A stretch of 64,000 bases of DNA from Monomorium pharaonis (Eukaryota; Arthropoda; Insecta; Hymenoptera; Formicidae): assembly GCF_013373865.1 (NCBI RefSeq), contig NC_050470.1:5378373-5442372 (forward strand), in the 5' to 3' direction. Below are positions 12,794 to 24,740 of this stretch, in pieces; the stretch's first letter is position 1; every line of letters begins with the position of its first letter. A model generated the notes under the pieces. The model ran no database searches. It worked only from the letters and a program-made list of their open reading frames with translations, and was not told the DNA's origin. The translations under genes were made by a program, and so were the position numbers.

Positions 12794-14996
12794 GTACGTA
12801 TATTAGATTAATCACGAGTAACGTTATCGCCGTTTCTGCACAGAGAAGATCAATTTTTGCAATTAATTTCGCAAGCTAAATTCGGGAATCTCGAACGCGA
12901 CGGAACGATAAGCGCCGTCGATAATTATACTGAGCGAATATGTGTGCGAATATCTACATGTGTACATACATGTAATTGCATCCGAATCTGGGTCAGGTAT
13001 CCGTGTTCCATCGTCGTCACGCAATGTTTATCTCGAAATCGATGGTGAATTATTGCTGGATCGAGTGCAACCTCGCCGGAAACACTGTATTTTTGGCCAT
13101 GCGAGACCCTCATTATCCACTAACAGTATTTCCAGCGATATTAATGCCATTTTCCGTGGCTAGCCATTTTTTTTTCATTAATCGAATTAGTATACAAGAA
13201 TATTCAATGTATACATAATTTTTTATTTTTTACACTATTTTTAAATTTATTTTTTATTTTTTTCTATATATATATATTTAACTTGTTCTTTTTAAAGTTC
13301 TTTTAATATATTATATATAAATCTTTTGTTTAAGAGAAAGAATGAAATCTATTTTAATATACTCTATTAAATAGATATTTATTTTTTTAAAGATATCTTT
13401 AAATATATTTTGAGTAAGATATTATTTGACAACCAACGATTTAAAATTATTGCAATATAATTACATTTTTTCAAGAAACAAAAACTTTTTTTAAAAAGAA
13501 TAACTATTTTCTCAAATGAAAGCTAGATGCATGTAGCTAAATTGAAATATTAACATCCAGAATAGATTTGGCATGACGTGCCAAGTGACAGGTATTTTCT
13601 ACGTATCAACATGCGAAATACAATATTTCTGATATAGAAGGTTATTTATATTGAATGTTCCGTCATGGTGATGATATTCGTGTGTAGTGTTAGTTTCCAT
13701 TGGAAAGAATTCGGACATATCAATGATTATGGCAGAAACAATACAGAGATTATGTTTAATATAACAATATGTATAATATGTAATGTGCTGAAAATATCGA
13801 CATACCTATTATTATAATAGAAACTAAATCATGAACGTAAAAAATTTTAACGTAAGAAATTTTAACAATAACAGGCAATTAAGAGTAACGGCGCGGTTGA
13901 TAAAACGCAAATTTGTTTTATCAAGATTATCTAATTAAAATTAAAATTAAAATGAGTTATAACTTCGAACTGTGTAAGAAAGCTTCAAATTGTTTACAAT
14001 TCAAATCTTTTATTTGTTGTTTCTAAAACAAAATAAGATTTGTGAACTGGCATTCTATAAGTATTTCCGCATAGTTCGGATGTGATTATTGTCATTAAGA
14101 AATTTAATCGTACCCCCGTAATAATTAGATCGCCGTTGCAATTTCGTTAAAAGTCAAAGGTATGCCCGTCCGCGCTAACTCCCGCTCTAACGAAGTTTTC
14201 AGTCAATAAAGCACAAGATAAACTAGTAATGAAAAATCGATAAGGCGCCACACATAGTTTGAAATCTTTCTTCCTGTGGAACTCACCTCGTCGGAGAAAT
14301 ATTCCTACAGGGAAGATTGATATCTCCGGTCTCGAAGTTGAAGTAACCAAGTTCTGTTAAGTGCCCGTAGTAATGAGATAAATCGCAAAAGAAATGTCTA
14401 ACAAACGCGAATATTGGATTTACATTTTACAAAAAATATAATTATTAAATAATATATACGTAGAAATATTAATACATTTAATTTATTGTGACGTTACAGT
14501 CACGAAATTAATTGTCCGGATATGTAAGTTTATTTCATGCCACAAATTAACTAAGTATTAGATACGATAAGAAACAAAGATAAAAGGTATCTTATTACAT
14601 ATTATATATACACATGAGATTTGTCACTCGACCAGCAGCTCTTGCACCATCTTTAACGTTTATTCAGAAGCCCTTCACATTACAAGAGGGATCGAGAGAG
14701 ATCGCCGAAGCGTATGAAAGCGTTCTCGAAAAGTATCAAAGGGCGAGACGTGTCGGTCGAGCAGTCGATCTCCCTTCCGTTCTTCTAAAGTGCAGCTGCT
14801 ACCTGCAGGTGTCCCTTCGTCTCGTTTCTATCTCTCATGAAGGCATACGGGATGATAAAGGAAAGGGTTGGAAAATTTAAGAGAACACAGAGAGCTCACT
14901 CAAAGGAGTGAAAAGAACTTAGTCAACAAAAAATTTTGAATCAAGTTTTCTCGTCAAAATTTAATGAAAACTTTTATGTGATTAATATATGTAAAA
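12794..14996. other. Presumed intron
   Basis: A GC-richer patch at 12830-13160 carries several overlapping 60-80 codon ORFs on both strands, none convincing. An 88-codon ORF at 14614-14880 (REIAEAYESVLEKYQRARR within) has an ATG but no recognised domain or flanking signals. The rest is AT-rich. Confidence 0.5.
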
Positions 14997-15936
14997 GGGT
15001 ATCAGCACCCAATATGCCCCTCCTCTCCCCTAAGTTTTGAAGATTTTTCTCATTTTTTGGTGAATACGAAAATTGAAAAATAAAGGTTAGATTAAAAATA
15101 GGAAACATTTCTGAAACTGAAAAAAATATATAAAACATTTTCAAATACATAAATATAGTAAAGATTTAAAAAAAATAGCACTTGGGCCATGTTGATTACA
15201 TATATACCCAGCATATGTGGCTTAGTAATGTATTTTCCTTTTTTTCGTAAAGATTTTTGAAAAAATGCGAAATAACAGAATTAACACGTTTAATTAAGCA
15301 CTTATTAACATATTGATGGAAAAAATTATACATGCAGCTATTCATTAAATAATGAAACTGTATTTATTTACTACAAGGAGCATTATCTTAATTTTTACAT
15401 GTCAAAAAGGTTCAACTAACTAGAGAAAGACAAGAAATATTAATTAAAAATTAAATATTAAATAAAGAAACAGAATCTTAACTTTCTTGTATATTAATAA
15501 GATGTGTTGTGTTTTTAATAGTGTCTCTGACCATAATGGTTTTACAATACAAAGAGCTTTCTTTCTTTAATTATAAACAAGATGTTTTAATAAAAACTTA
15601 AAATAAATACAATGTTCAAGAGCCAAAATAAAGAGCTACAATAAAATATGAATTGTGGATATTTATAATTGTTACATATTTCTAATTGTTACAAAATAGA
15701 TACACAAAGAAAAAATTTACCTCTGAAATTTTAGATTCAGAAGAACACAATTTGAATAAAGAGTGGTTACAAGCCATAGAAAGGAGATATTGAGCAGTTA
15801 ACTAGCATAAATACATCATATTGACTTCCTGAGTGATATACCTATTAGCATTATCTATAAAATTTATTGTGTAATTATTTAAAAATTAATATTGATTTAA
15901 AAATGGGGAGGTGAGACAAATTGGGTACAGGTACCT
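14997..15936. mobile_element. TIR element of about 940 bp with C-rich, imperfect ends
   Basis: Seen: the left end reads GGGTATCAGCACCCAATATG and then CCCCTCCTCTCCCC. The reverse complement of the right end reads AGGTACCTGTACCCAATTTG and then TCTCACCTCCCC. TATGTA occurs just outside both ends (14988-14993 and 15937-15942), although the left copy is separated from the end by AAA. The interior is very AT-rich and non-coding. The ends are clearly related, but they have diverged, so exact borders and the duplication are uncertain. It is probably an old non-autonomous DNA transposon. Confidence 0.5.
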
Positions 15937-17118
15937 TATGTATTAGAAAATATCATTTGCTCGATTGATGTTCTGTGAATAAAATGATAACGAATTATTG
16001 AGATTTACTATCACTGTATAAGTTTCCTTATTTTTTATGATTAGCAAAAGTTTTAACTACGTTTTATTATAATAGAAACACGCATGTAATGTGAATGATT
16101 AAATAATTGCTTTATATTAAATTTTAGAAAGTTACATCTCTTTTGATACATTTTAAATTGGAAAAGGAATAGTTTTTTGAAAAGATAACCAATAGAAACG
16201 TTTTGCAATTGAAATAGTAATTTTATCTATAATACAAGTTTTATGCATCTGTGAAATATAAAAGTTTTATCTGTAAAAAGATTTGAAATTTGATGTACCT
16301 ATACTAAATAACGCTTCTTTATTCTGCTCTTTTCAACTAGTTCTTTATGTGTCTATAAATATTTGAATCCTCTTCTTTAACACTTCTATGTCCTCTTCCT
16401 TTGCGTGGAAACTTTTCCAGGACTGTCATTTTCTCTTATGCGAACACGTAACTCGGTCGAGGTCGAATCGAATACAACCGAGCTGTGATGCGATTCGAGA
16501 GGTAAAATCAATCAGCCGGTCGGGCCGCATTTACTCGGTAAATTCTCAGCATCACGAATTTTGTTCGTATCTCTCGAAAACTTTGCGACGCGTAAGACAC
16601 GATTCTTCGTCGAAGATATTCGTCCGCGAACGTGATAAACGTTTTCTATCGCGAGATCATATACGACGTCAAGATGAGAGTATTGGTTGTTTCGTTTTCA
16701 AGTGTTTCTATATTGTACGAAGTATATCAATCTCTGATATATATATAGCGGAAATTTAATAACATTAAGAAATACAAAAAATGTGAAAATAAATAAAAGG
16801 TTTATCAATCGAATAAAGAAAAATATAGAATAACTATTTATAGCACGAAATTTTTTATTCATACTATTAACAGTATATTAATTTATTGCAAATAATACTA
16901 TTAAGCATTTATGTATATTTTTATTAAAGATATTAAATTCATATAGAAAAATATTTTTATTTTCTCATTAAAAGTTTTTATTGCAATTTATTGCATTATT
17001 ACTCTTAAATTCTATTTAAATAAAATCTTAGTTTTTAAATATTAATCTGAAATGCAAAAATATGATATGTATTTAACATACACGAAAGAACATAGATTTA
17101 ACAAGATTTATAGATAGA

Positions 17119-17136
17119 ACCCTATAATTATAGGGT
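17119..17136. repeat. 18-bp perfect palindrome
   Basis: ACCCTATAATTATAGGGT is identical to its reverse complement. It stands in AT-rich non-coding DNA. Confidence 0.9.
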
Positions 17137-20100
17137 AAAATAAAATTTATCATATTCAAGTTTTTCTCTGTAATTTATAAAAAGATAAGCTAGAGTTAGA
17201 CAATTTTTGAACGTGCGAGAGTATATATTGGGTAGATATATGGAGATAATTGGTGGATAATTTGTTCATGAATAGATAAAGACTCTACGCGCTACCGGCA
17301 TTAATTGGACGGCCACTGTTCGAGATCGAAACTAATTATACAAGAGAAAATTTATCCCCAACGACAAATTGAACAAGCTTGATTTTTTTATGTAATACAT
17401 ACAATAACTTTTTCGAAATTGGTGAATAAATTTGTTATTTAATATTATTATATATAACTAGTATATTAATACATCTTACGTTTTATTATTTTACCTAAAT
17501 TATCTATTATTTTACTAAAACTTAATGTTAACATTACATTTTTTGAATATAATTTGTGTATGTTTATATATTATTTTTAAAATAAACCTTGAAAGATTTT
17601 TATTTCGTTAAATTCGCTTAAAATCTTATAATAAAATAAAATCTCTAGCAAGAATTAGAATTAACGAGGAGAAATAGGATGGGTCATTCGAGCTGAGTTT
17701 CGAGGATCACTACTTGTACTGGAACGGACATTGGTAGTATCTCGAGTTTTCATCATCGCATAATTAAGTCGATACCCTCGGCCGCTTCTTCCACTTAGCT
17801 TTCGAGGATCTTTTCGAGAATCTCGCTTTACTTCCTGCGCGTTTACCAGAGAGAGCGCGAGCGAGCGCCTGACGTCGTTCATTAGTTCGAGTGATTTAGT
17901 GCACTTTCCTGCGGATGTTCTTAGAAAATGCAGCTACGGTCGCGCTCGACAGTGATATACCGTTGCCGAGACACATTTATGATATCAATTGAGGATAAAA
18001 CTCTTTAATTTGAAAAACGTCGTATTTACATCGCTTACTTTACGATTTCTATCAATTCGTGTGTCACATACTTTTTTTTAGATATTTGATTCACACTGTT
18101 ATAATTGTTGTAATTCTTTATATAACAAGTAACAAAATTATAGAAAAAAATATAAGAATTAATATACTGCATATTTTTCTCACGTGGAGCTTATTTTATT
18201 ATACTTTTACTAAAGATTTTTATCATACACTAGGTAACATATTTATATTTAAAATTGAAGATTAAAATAAAATTTTGAACTTAATAAATTACTTGGAAAT
18301 ATTAAATAAAAAGTTTTTATCGACAATTTGTTAACTGATAGTGGCGAGTTATTTATATTGAAGAAAACAGAACACATTATTTTGCAACAACGAACGCAAC
18401 TTTTGTTGAGAGAAACAATTCTTCGTGTTTCTTACTCCGGTCGGTCCTCTGTCGAAGGGTCGAGGACGTTCTCGAAGGACCAAGAGGATCGATCATGAGG
18501 ACCGGGATCTCTCAGAGAAAGATAACGCTCTCCTTACCGGCGTAGTTGCCAAGATATCCATGTTGAAGAGCCGCCGGGTAGCTTAAACGAATTTGAATGA
18601 CGAACAGGACAATTCGATCCGTACGGATAATACGTCCTTTGCTACTTCCACTTCGACAAGTTTGCCATGGGCACTGATCCCGCTCCTTCCCTTCACCGAA
18701 CTCACGTTCACCCGGTATCTTTTAGGACTGACAGTGCCGTATCGCTTCGTGGATAAGCACCCCCGCCAACCTCCGGCGTTTTTGCCGTTGGAAAAGCTGC
18801 GGTGGATAAAGGGATTCACCAGAGGTGATAGGGGTTGTAGGTAATGGCGTCGCATGAGTTGATCCGCTCCTCGTGGACGTGGTAATTTCAGGTTGTTTCT
18901 TTTTCCCGAACCGAAAGATAATATGGGTTAATCAAAATATAGACGATTCAAAGCGCCAGTATAGCATTTATAACATGACTTGCAAAGCTTTGAATATAAT
19001 TTTATATCTAAGTTGCAAAGTAAGGTTTAATGGAGAAGCATAAACCGACCTATTACTGTATTTTTTTATTTTTTCTTTGTGTTTTTATTCTTTAATTGTG
19101 ATTTTGAATTGCTTATACTTTGACAATAAGCTGTTTAATAGTCGCTGATAAATTACATAATAAATAGAGTTAAATTGATATCGTGATTGTATTTATAATA
19201 AATTGCCATCGACAAAAATAAGTTGATAAAGAATTGTTAAAGATATTTGTTGTACAACTACTTTAAACTTACTTTCAAAGTAACAAGGTAAAGATTATAT
19301 TCTACTTACGTTTATAGGGTGCTTACTTTTACGTTTACTGGTGCATTATACGTAAACGTCTAGCTCGTATATTCCAAGTGTATTCGACAAAAAAGAAATT
19401 TCGTAAAAGAAAGTTTTTAAAGTTTTTCAAAATGTTACGCGATTGGCACTTTGTTTTTTCTAAATGTATTTTTTATGACATCTTTTTTGCTTTTATTACT
19501 TCTTAAGATATGTGACCGACTCATTTTGCTAGGACATTAAATATAGAAAAAACTGCATATTGAATTAAAGATGGTTTTAAAGGCATTTTTATATTACATT
19601 ATTTTTATATTACATTATGTATTATTTAAAACAAATCCTGGCATTTCGGATTTTTGAAATAATTTATCTCAAATTAACACATATCAAAATTAATTATTAA
19701 TGACGCGCCGTCAAACACAATTCTCTTCAAATTAACACAAGCTGCCAAAACAATCTCTTCTATCTTGCTAACGTATCTCATGGCACAAAACTCACTATGA
19801 AATCAGCATCCATCGGACTCACTACTGCCGACGAGTATCCCTAAACTATAACTCTGCATCACTATGCTTACATAGCAAACTAAACGAAACATATACAGAC
19901 TTATATAAATAAAACGGAATCCTAGAGCGAATTCCAGTTTTGAAAAATTGAACAAATAACAAATACAAGAATAAAAGAAATCTTTTTAAAAAAATAATAA
20001 TACTTACTATTTAATAATGATATATCAATCAGTATTAAAAAGTTAAATAAAATAAAAGAAATATATAACATGCTACATTTTTATTGTTAGCTACAACTAA

Positions 20101-21629
20101 GAACTGAAAAATGACTTAACGTGACATTTATAACTATTTATTAAACTATGAGTGATTTTATTAAGTTCTATTAAAATCGTTTGACTTATCTTGCGATATC
20201 AAAAAAATGAATTTCTTCCTATTTTTATATACATTATATATTCAAGTTTTTGAAAAAATTTTTTGCGAGTTTTCGACATTTTTTTCCACTTATAATATTA
20301 TTATAGTGGTAAGATTTAAAAACAGTGGATTTTATCCCTTTTTACTCGCTAAGATTTTGAAGCAAGATGTCGATCGACGTGAATAAGACAAGTGCGAAAG
20401 TAACCCTCCCCCCTTCTTTTCTCTCCAATCAATCTTTCGCTGTATCCAACAGCCAGACACAAGCGCCTTGCCAACATTTGTGTGATCTTTGAGATGGCTC
20501 GCTTTTCAACCCTCTCAGCTTCTTTCTTTTTATCCTCCTCAGTCACTGGCAAATCCTTCGGTGACAAGGAACGAAACGTTGCCCATAAAGAGTGAGAGGC
20601 GGATGAGAGGTGAAACGGTGGTGTCCGTCTTTAGAAGACGAGGTGGATGAAGCTGTCGGTAACGAGGGCGCGATTGATGCATTATGCGGAAGATAGAATT
20701 GCTCGTTTCGGTGTGCCGTTGATCGATCGACCACGAATCGATTATCTCAAAGTGTATGCTGGTGCTATGATGTACAGAGTACATCATTCTAAGGAATTAC
20801 TAATGGTTTCTCTCGAAGAGAAATGACAGGTTAGTCAGAATAAAGTTCGCGGTTAACATTTGAATAAAAAAATTTTTATATTACTAAATTATAACAGCAC
20901 GCGTTTTCTTTCTTTATACTACATACGTACATTTTTTTTTACGTGATTTAAACTTAGTTTAACATAAAACAATTTTATTATGTTACATTGTATTTTGTCT
21001 GTGTGTGTAAATGTAGCAAATTTATTTATCGTTAACTATGTATATCGTTACTTATTGTACTTGTCAATGCGGTTTTCAATTATCATTGGCATTAGTTAAT
21101 AGGATACAACATTCTATTTACAGTTGATGCATTGTATATACATGAGGTTGATTTGGAGGAGAAATGCCAACTGCATGCATTAGCGAATAGGCGTACCTGA
21201 CGCCGAATGCAACGTCAATGATCTTTTCAATTAGATCGCATATTTGCTATTGCAGCTGTGTTTAAGATGCTTTGATTCTGTGCAGTCGAGCGGAACTATC
21301 CGCTCGTTGCACTCATGCAATTTTAGAATTATGCAGATGACGAACTTTGAAGAATGCGAATTTTCCGATGCATTTGGTCATATTAACATATCCTGATTAA
21401 GATAATTGCATCCTATATACACAGATATATAATTTGTGATTACAGATTTAAATTATATTCAACTTACACAAAAAATACGTTGACATACATTGGCTCGTGA
21501 AACTTTAGTTTGAATTACCTATTTTTTGGTTTTACATTTCTTAATTTATTTTTTGAAATAAATAAGTTAACTCAATAATTTATGAATTTATGACCTTGTA
21601 AAAAGGAATAGATTTTTAACTATAGTTCC

Positions 21630-21649
21630 GAGAGAGAGAGAAAGAGAGA
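21630..21649. repeat. Short (GA)n tract
   Basis: GA repeat with one A interruption. Confidence 0.9.
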
Positions 21650-22724
21650 AATGTGTTTTTTATGATATAATGTTGTTGATATGATTTATGAATGCGTTAA
21701 TAAATCTGTAAATTTGTGATAATTTTATTATCTTAATTATGATTTTATATTTCGTTAATTGGCATATATCTCTTGCAATCGGATACAAATTTAATCTTAA
21801 AAAAAATTAAAGCTTAAATTTTTGAAATGTGTTATTAATCTATTATTCTCTTCCAGTTACCTCGTTGTATTTAATACTGATTTTTAAGAACTGCTGAATT
21901 ACAGTAATATGAAATGCTTATCTGTATAACAAATTTTTTTCATCTCAAGCTACATAAGTTTAACATTGTACAAATGAAAAAGTATAACAAGTTGAATTCA
22001 TTTGTTGTATGTAGATCGTTTGCTTGCTATGAAAAATTGACTCATGAATGCATTGTCGATTTGATGCGCGTTGGTAAATGAAGAAGCACAAAAGCGCAAA
22101 GCAACGAAAGCAAAATGGGAAAAGTTACATTATTTGTGGCACATTTTTTTTCGCGTGTCTCGTTTGAGCACGTTTGCATATTTGGCATGAAATTCCATGG
22201 TACAGAAATTTGCCAACGCGCAATAATATCTCAAGCGCCACCATAGTTCTCTTTTCTATTTTTATATCTTATTCTTTTTTTTTTCGAATCCAGACTTTTC
22301 GTAATGGCCACCGAGCTCGCGGTTGTTCTGGAGAATCGCCAGAGCTCGAAAGTCTTTCTGTCGCTCTTAGAATTATTATCCACTTTTCTCCGTTTTATTA
22401 TTGTCGTTCGGCGGCGGCGAGCTTTTCATAAGCGCTCCTTCGCTCGTCTCCACTCGTCTCCGCGTAATTACTCGTCGACGTCGAGTCGCGCGTCGCGGCG
22501 CCGCGCCCGCACCTTGCGATGCGTTAAAGCAAATTAAAAGGGGCGCATTTATCCGCGACAAGTTAAAAAGTTAACTGGCGGATCCGCTTTATTGTGATTT
22601 CCAGCGTGATAAAAACTGCTTTACTTCTGTTTATAACATTTCCTGCAATTCTTATGTTCCATGCTATAAGAAAAAGGAAGAAGAAATTCATAAAATACAA
22701 TATTTTTTATTTATGTGTAATATA

Positions 22725-22748
22725 CATATATATATATATATATATATT
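22725..22748. repeat. (TA)n microsatellite
   Basis: An alternating TA run of about 24 bases, 60 bp before a (TG)n run. Confidence 0.95.
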
Positions 22749-22806
22749 TGTTTAGTTATTACATTGCCGCACAAAAAAAATATTAAATTTACTAATCGTA
22801 TTTTAA

Positions 22807-22831
22807 TGTGTGTGTGTGTGTGTGTGTGTGT
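22807..22831. repeat. (TG)12 microsatellite
   Basis: A pure TG run. The 60-aa minus-strand ORF across it and the nearby TA run is an artefact (Thr-His and Ile-Tyr repeats). Confidence 0.95.
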
Positions 22832-24699
22832 TATAATATGTATAGGTATGTAGAGAGATATCGATATCACAGAAAGAAAGAAAGATATTGTTTTTTTATT
22901 TTAGAATTATTTCTGAGTTTGAAAACAAATACATTTAAATATTTTCTTAAACATAAATTAATTGTTTGCTTTATGTTTATGTTATAAAAAACTGTATCGG
23001 AAAATTTTATTGCACTATATAATATATATGTGTGAATTTAAAGAAATTATTTTTATATAAAAATATGCCTTTTACGTAAAGCGAAGTTTTGAAATCTAAA
23101 CTCTTTAAAGCAGACATACAACTACTACAAAAAGTGCAATGTTAATAAAATATATTCAAATTATAATCTAAATGCGAAACGCGGAAAATAGCAAATTTTT
23201 CTTTAAGAGGACGAAGTTCGAAAAATCTCGTGTTTCGCTATTTTAAATATGTATTGTGATTTGTAGCGAGTGGCAAAAATTATGGCTGCAAAATGGCTGT
23301 GCAATTTCGCGACGGGTCTTGCATGCGTTCGACTGCAAACCGTTTAAAGCTGGCAATAAAATCCAACGATTTTGGTCGTCCTTCTCGGCCGTCTGTCCCC
23401 TCTATCCCGTAGGAACGTAACGGAACGTTTCCTCATCCTTTCCCTTTTCCGTCTTTCTCTCTTCCTAACAGACCGTGCATTTGTGAGTCGGGGCACGTCC
23501 TGAATATACGATAAAATTTTCCCCTAGATTTGGGTTCATCCCCAACTCCCGGTCAACCTTCTGCCGAGGATTCCGCGGGATCTCGTGCACGCGTGCGTGC
23601 ACTGGGTGTCTCCGAAATAACGGAAATCTGAATACTTCGGATTTGCGATTCGTAGATCTGGTAAATCTCAATTCTTCAGTCTTCTGTAATTTTAGGGTAG
23701 ACTGAATACGTACCTATGCTGCGAGTTATTTCAATTCGCGTAATGTAAATAGAGTGCGTTGCGCGATCTTGTGCAACTTGCGGAGAGTAAATTTGAGTAT
23801 TCGCTATTACTGCGAAGTGTTGAAAGTAAATTTAGGGGCGTCAGATTTCCGCGGGAAATAGCAAGTAAATTGGATACTTTGTACTATCCTAATTTGAAAG
23901 GCAAATTCGAACGATTTGCGTTCTCTTATTTAGGAAAAGTAAATTTAAATATCTATATGCTTTGCGTAATATATACATCAGAGTATCAAGTTAGATTGGA
24001 ATATTTTACTTTGAGTGCTAATTTGAGAGAAAATATCTTAATTCTCCTTAAATAATTAGTGGTATATAATTTTATTTTCTCACAATATCTCAATTCTTTC
24101 AATTTTATATCACTTTAATGTCAGATAAATTATGTACAAATTGAAAGATTTACTTTCATTTAGAATTTTTGTATAATAATATAACATTTTCTTGAAATAG
24201 TTTTTATCTTTAATTTAATTTTATAGAAGTGTCGCGGATTATTTAAGAGGAAAAATATTTAAATATAATTTCTTATATACACATATAAAATTAAAGTAAA
24301 TAAATCTGTCCGAGAGTTAATAATAGCAATTATTTATGCACGGCTAAATATAAATTACATAATCAATGCTTGTGTGAATAATTACACGTAGATCGATTTA
24401 CGTGTTAATATCAGCGCACTCTGTATACGCGTTTACACACCCTATTCAACCCTCTTCGTTTTCCGATCGAAGGTGTATGAGCGAGACGCGTATGGAGAAT
24501 CATCCCCCTTCAGTCAAGCTTCCTCTTCCTCTTTTTTCCACCATATATGGCCGATATGCTCAGCGATCTTACAGATTCATGGAGGTCGGTGGGGCGGATG
24601 TGTTTTTTTCCCTCCCTTTTTATTTTTTCTCCCTCTTCGTTGAGAGTGCGATGTCGCGTCCACTCGAAACGTGCGAGCCGGATAGACTACCCGCGCGCC

Positions 24700-24740
24700 C
24701 GCGTGTGTGTGTATGTGTGTGTGTGTGCGCGCGCGCGCGT
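24700..24740. repeat. (GT)n(GC)n alternating purine-pyrimidine tract
   Basis: GTGTGT runs pass into a GCGCGCGCGC run. Such tracts can adopt Z-DNA. The 160-aa + strand ORF at 24402-24884 depends on this tract (Cys-Val and Ala-Arg runs) and is not supported as a gene. Confidence 0.9.

Larger units (their letters stand above)
15943..22724. other. Presumed intron with several CpG-rich islands
   Basis: Islands at about 16400-16640, 17660-17960, 18420-18890, 20380-20700 and 22300-22580. Each carries opposing short ORFs, which is what stop-poor GC-rich DNA gives by chance. A C-rich, G-poor strand-biased patch at 19700-19930 may be an old transcribed repeat on the minus strand, but I could not identify it. 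The rest is AT-rich. Confidence 0.5.

Noticed and set aside
14614..14880. 88-codon ORF with a helical-looking centre
   Set aside because: An ATG is present but there is no recognisable family, donor or acceptor; one ORF of this size is expected by chance in 64 kb.
16388..16759. 123-codon + strand ORF
   Set aside because: Arg/Ser-rich chance-like composition, no domain, no splice or promoter context, and an AT-rich tail within the ORF.
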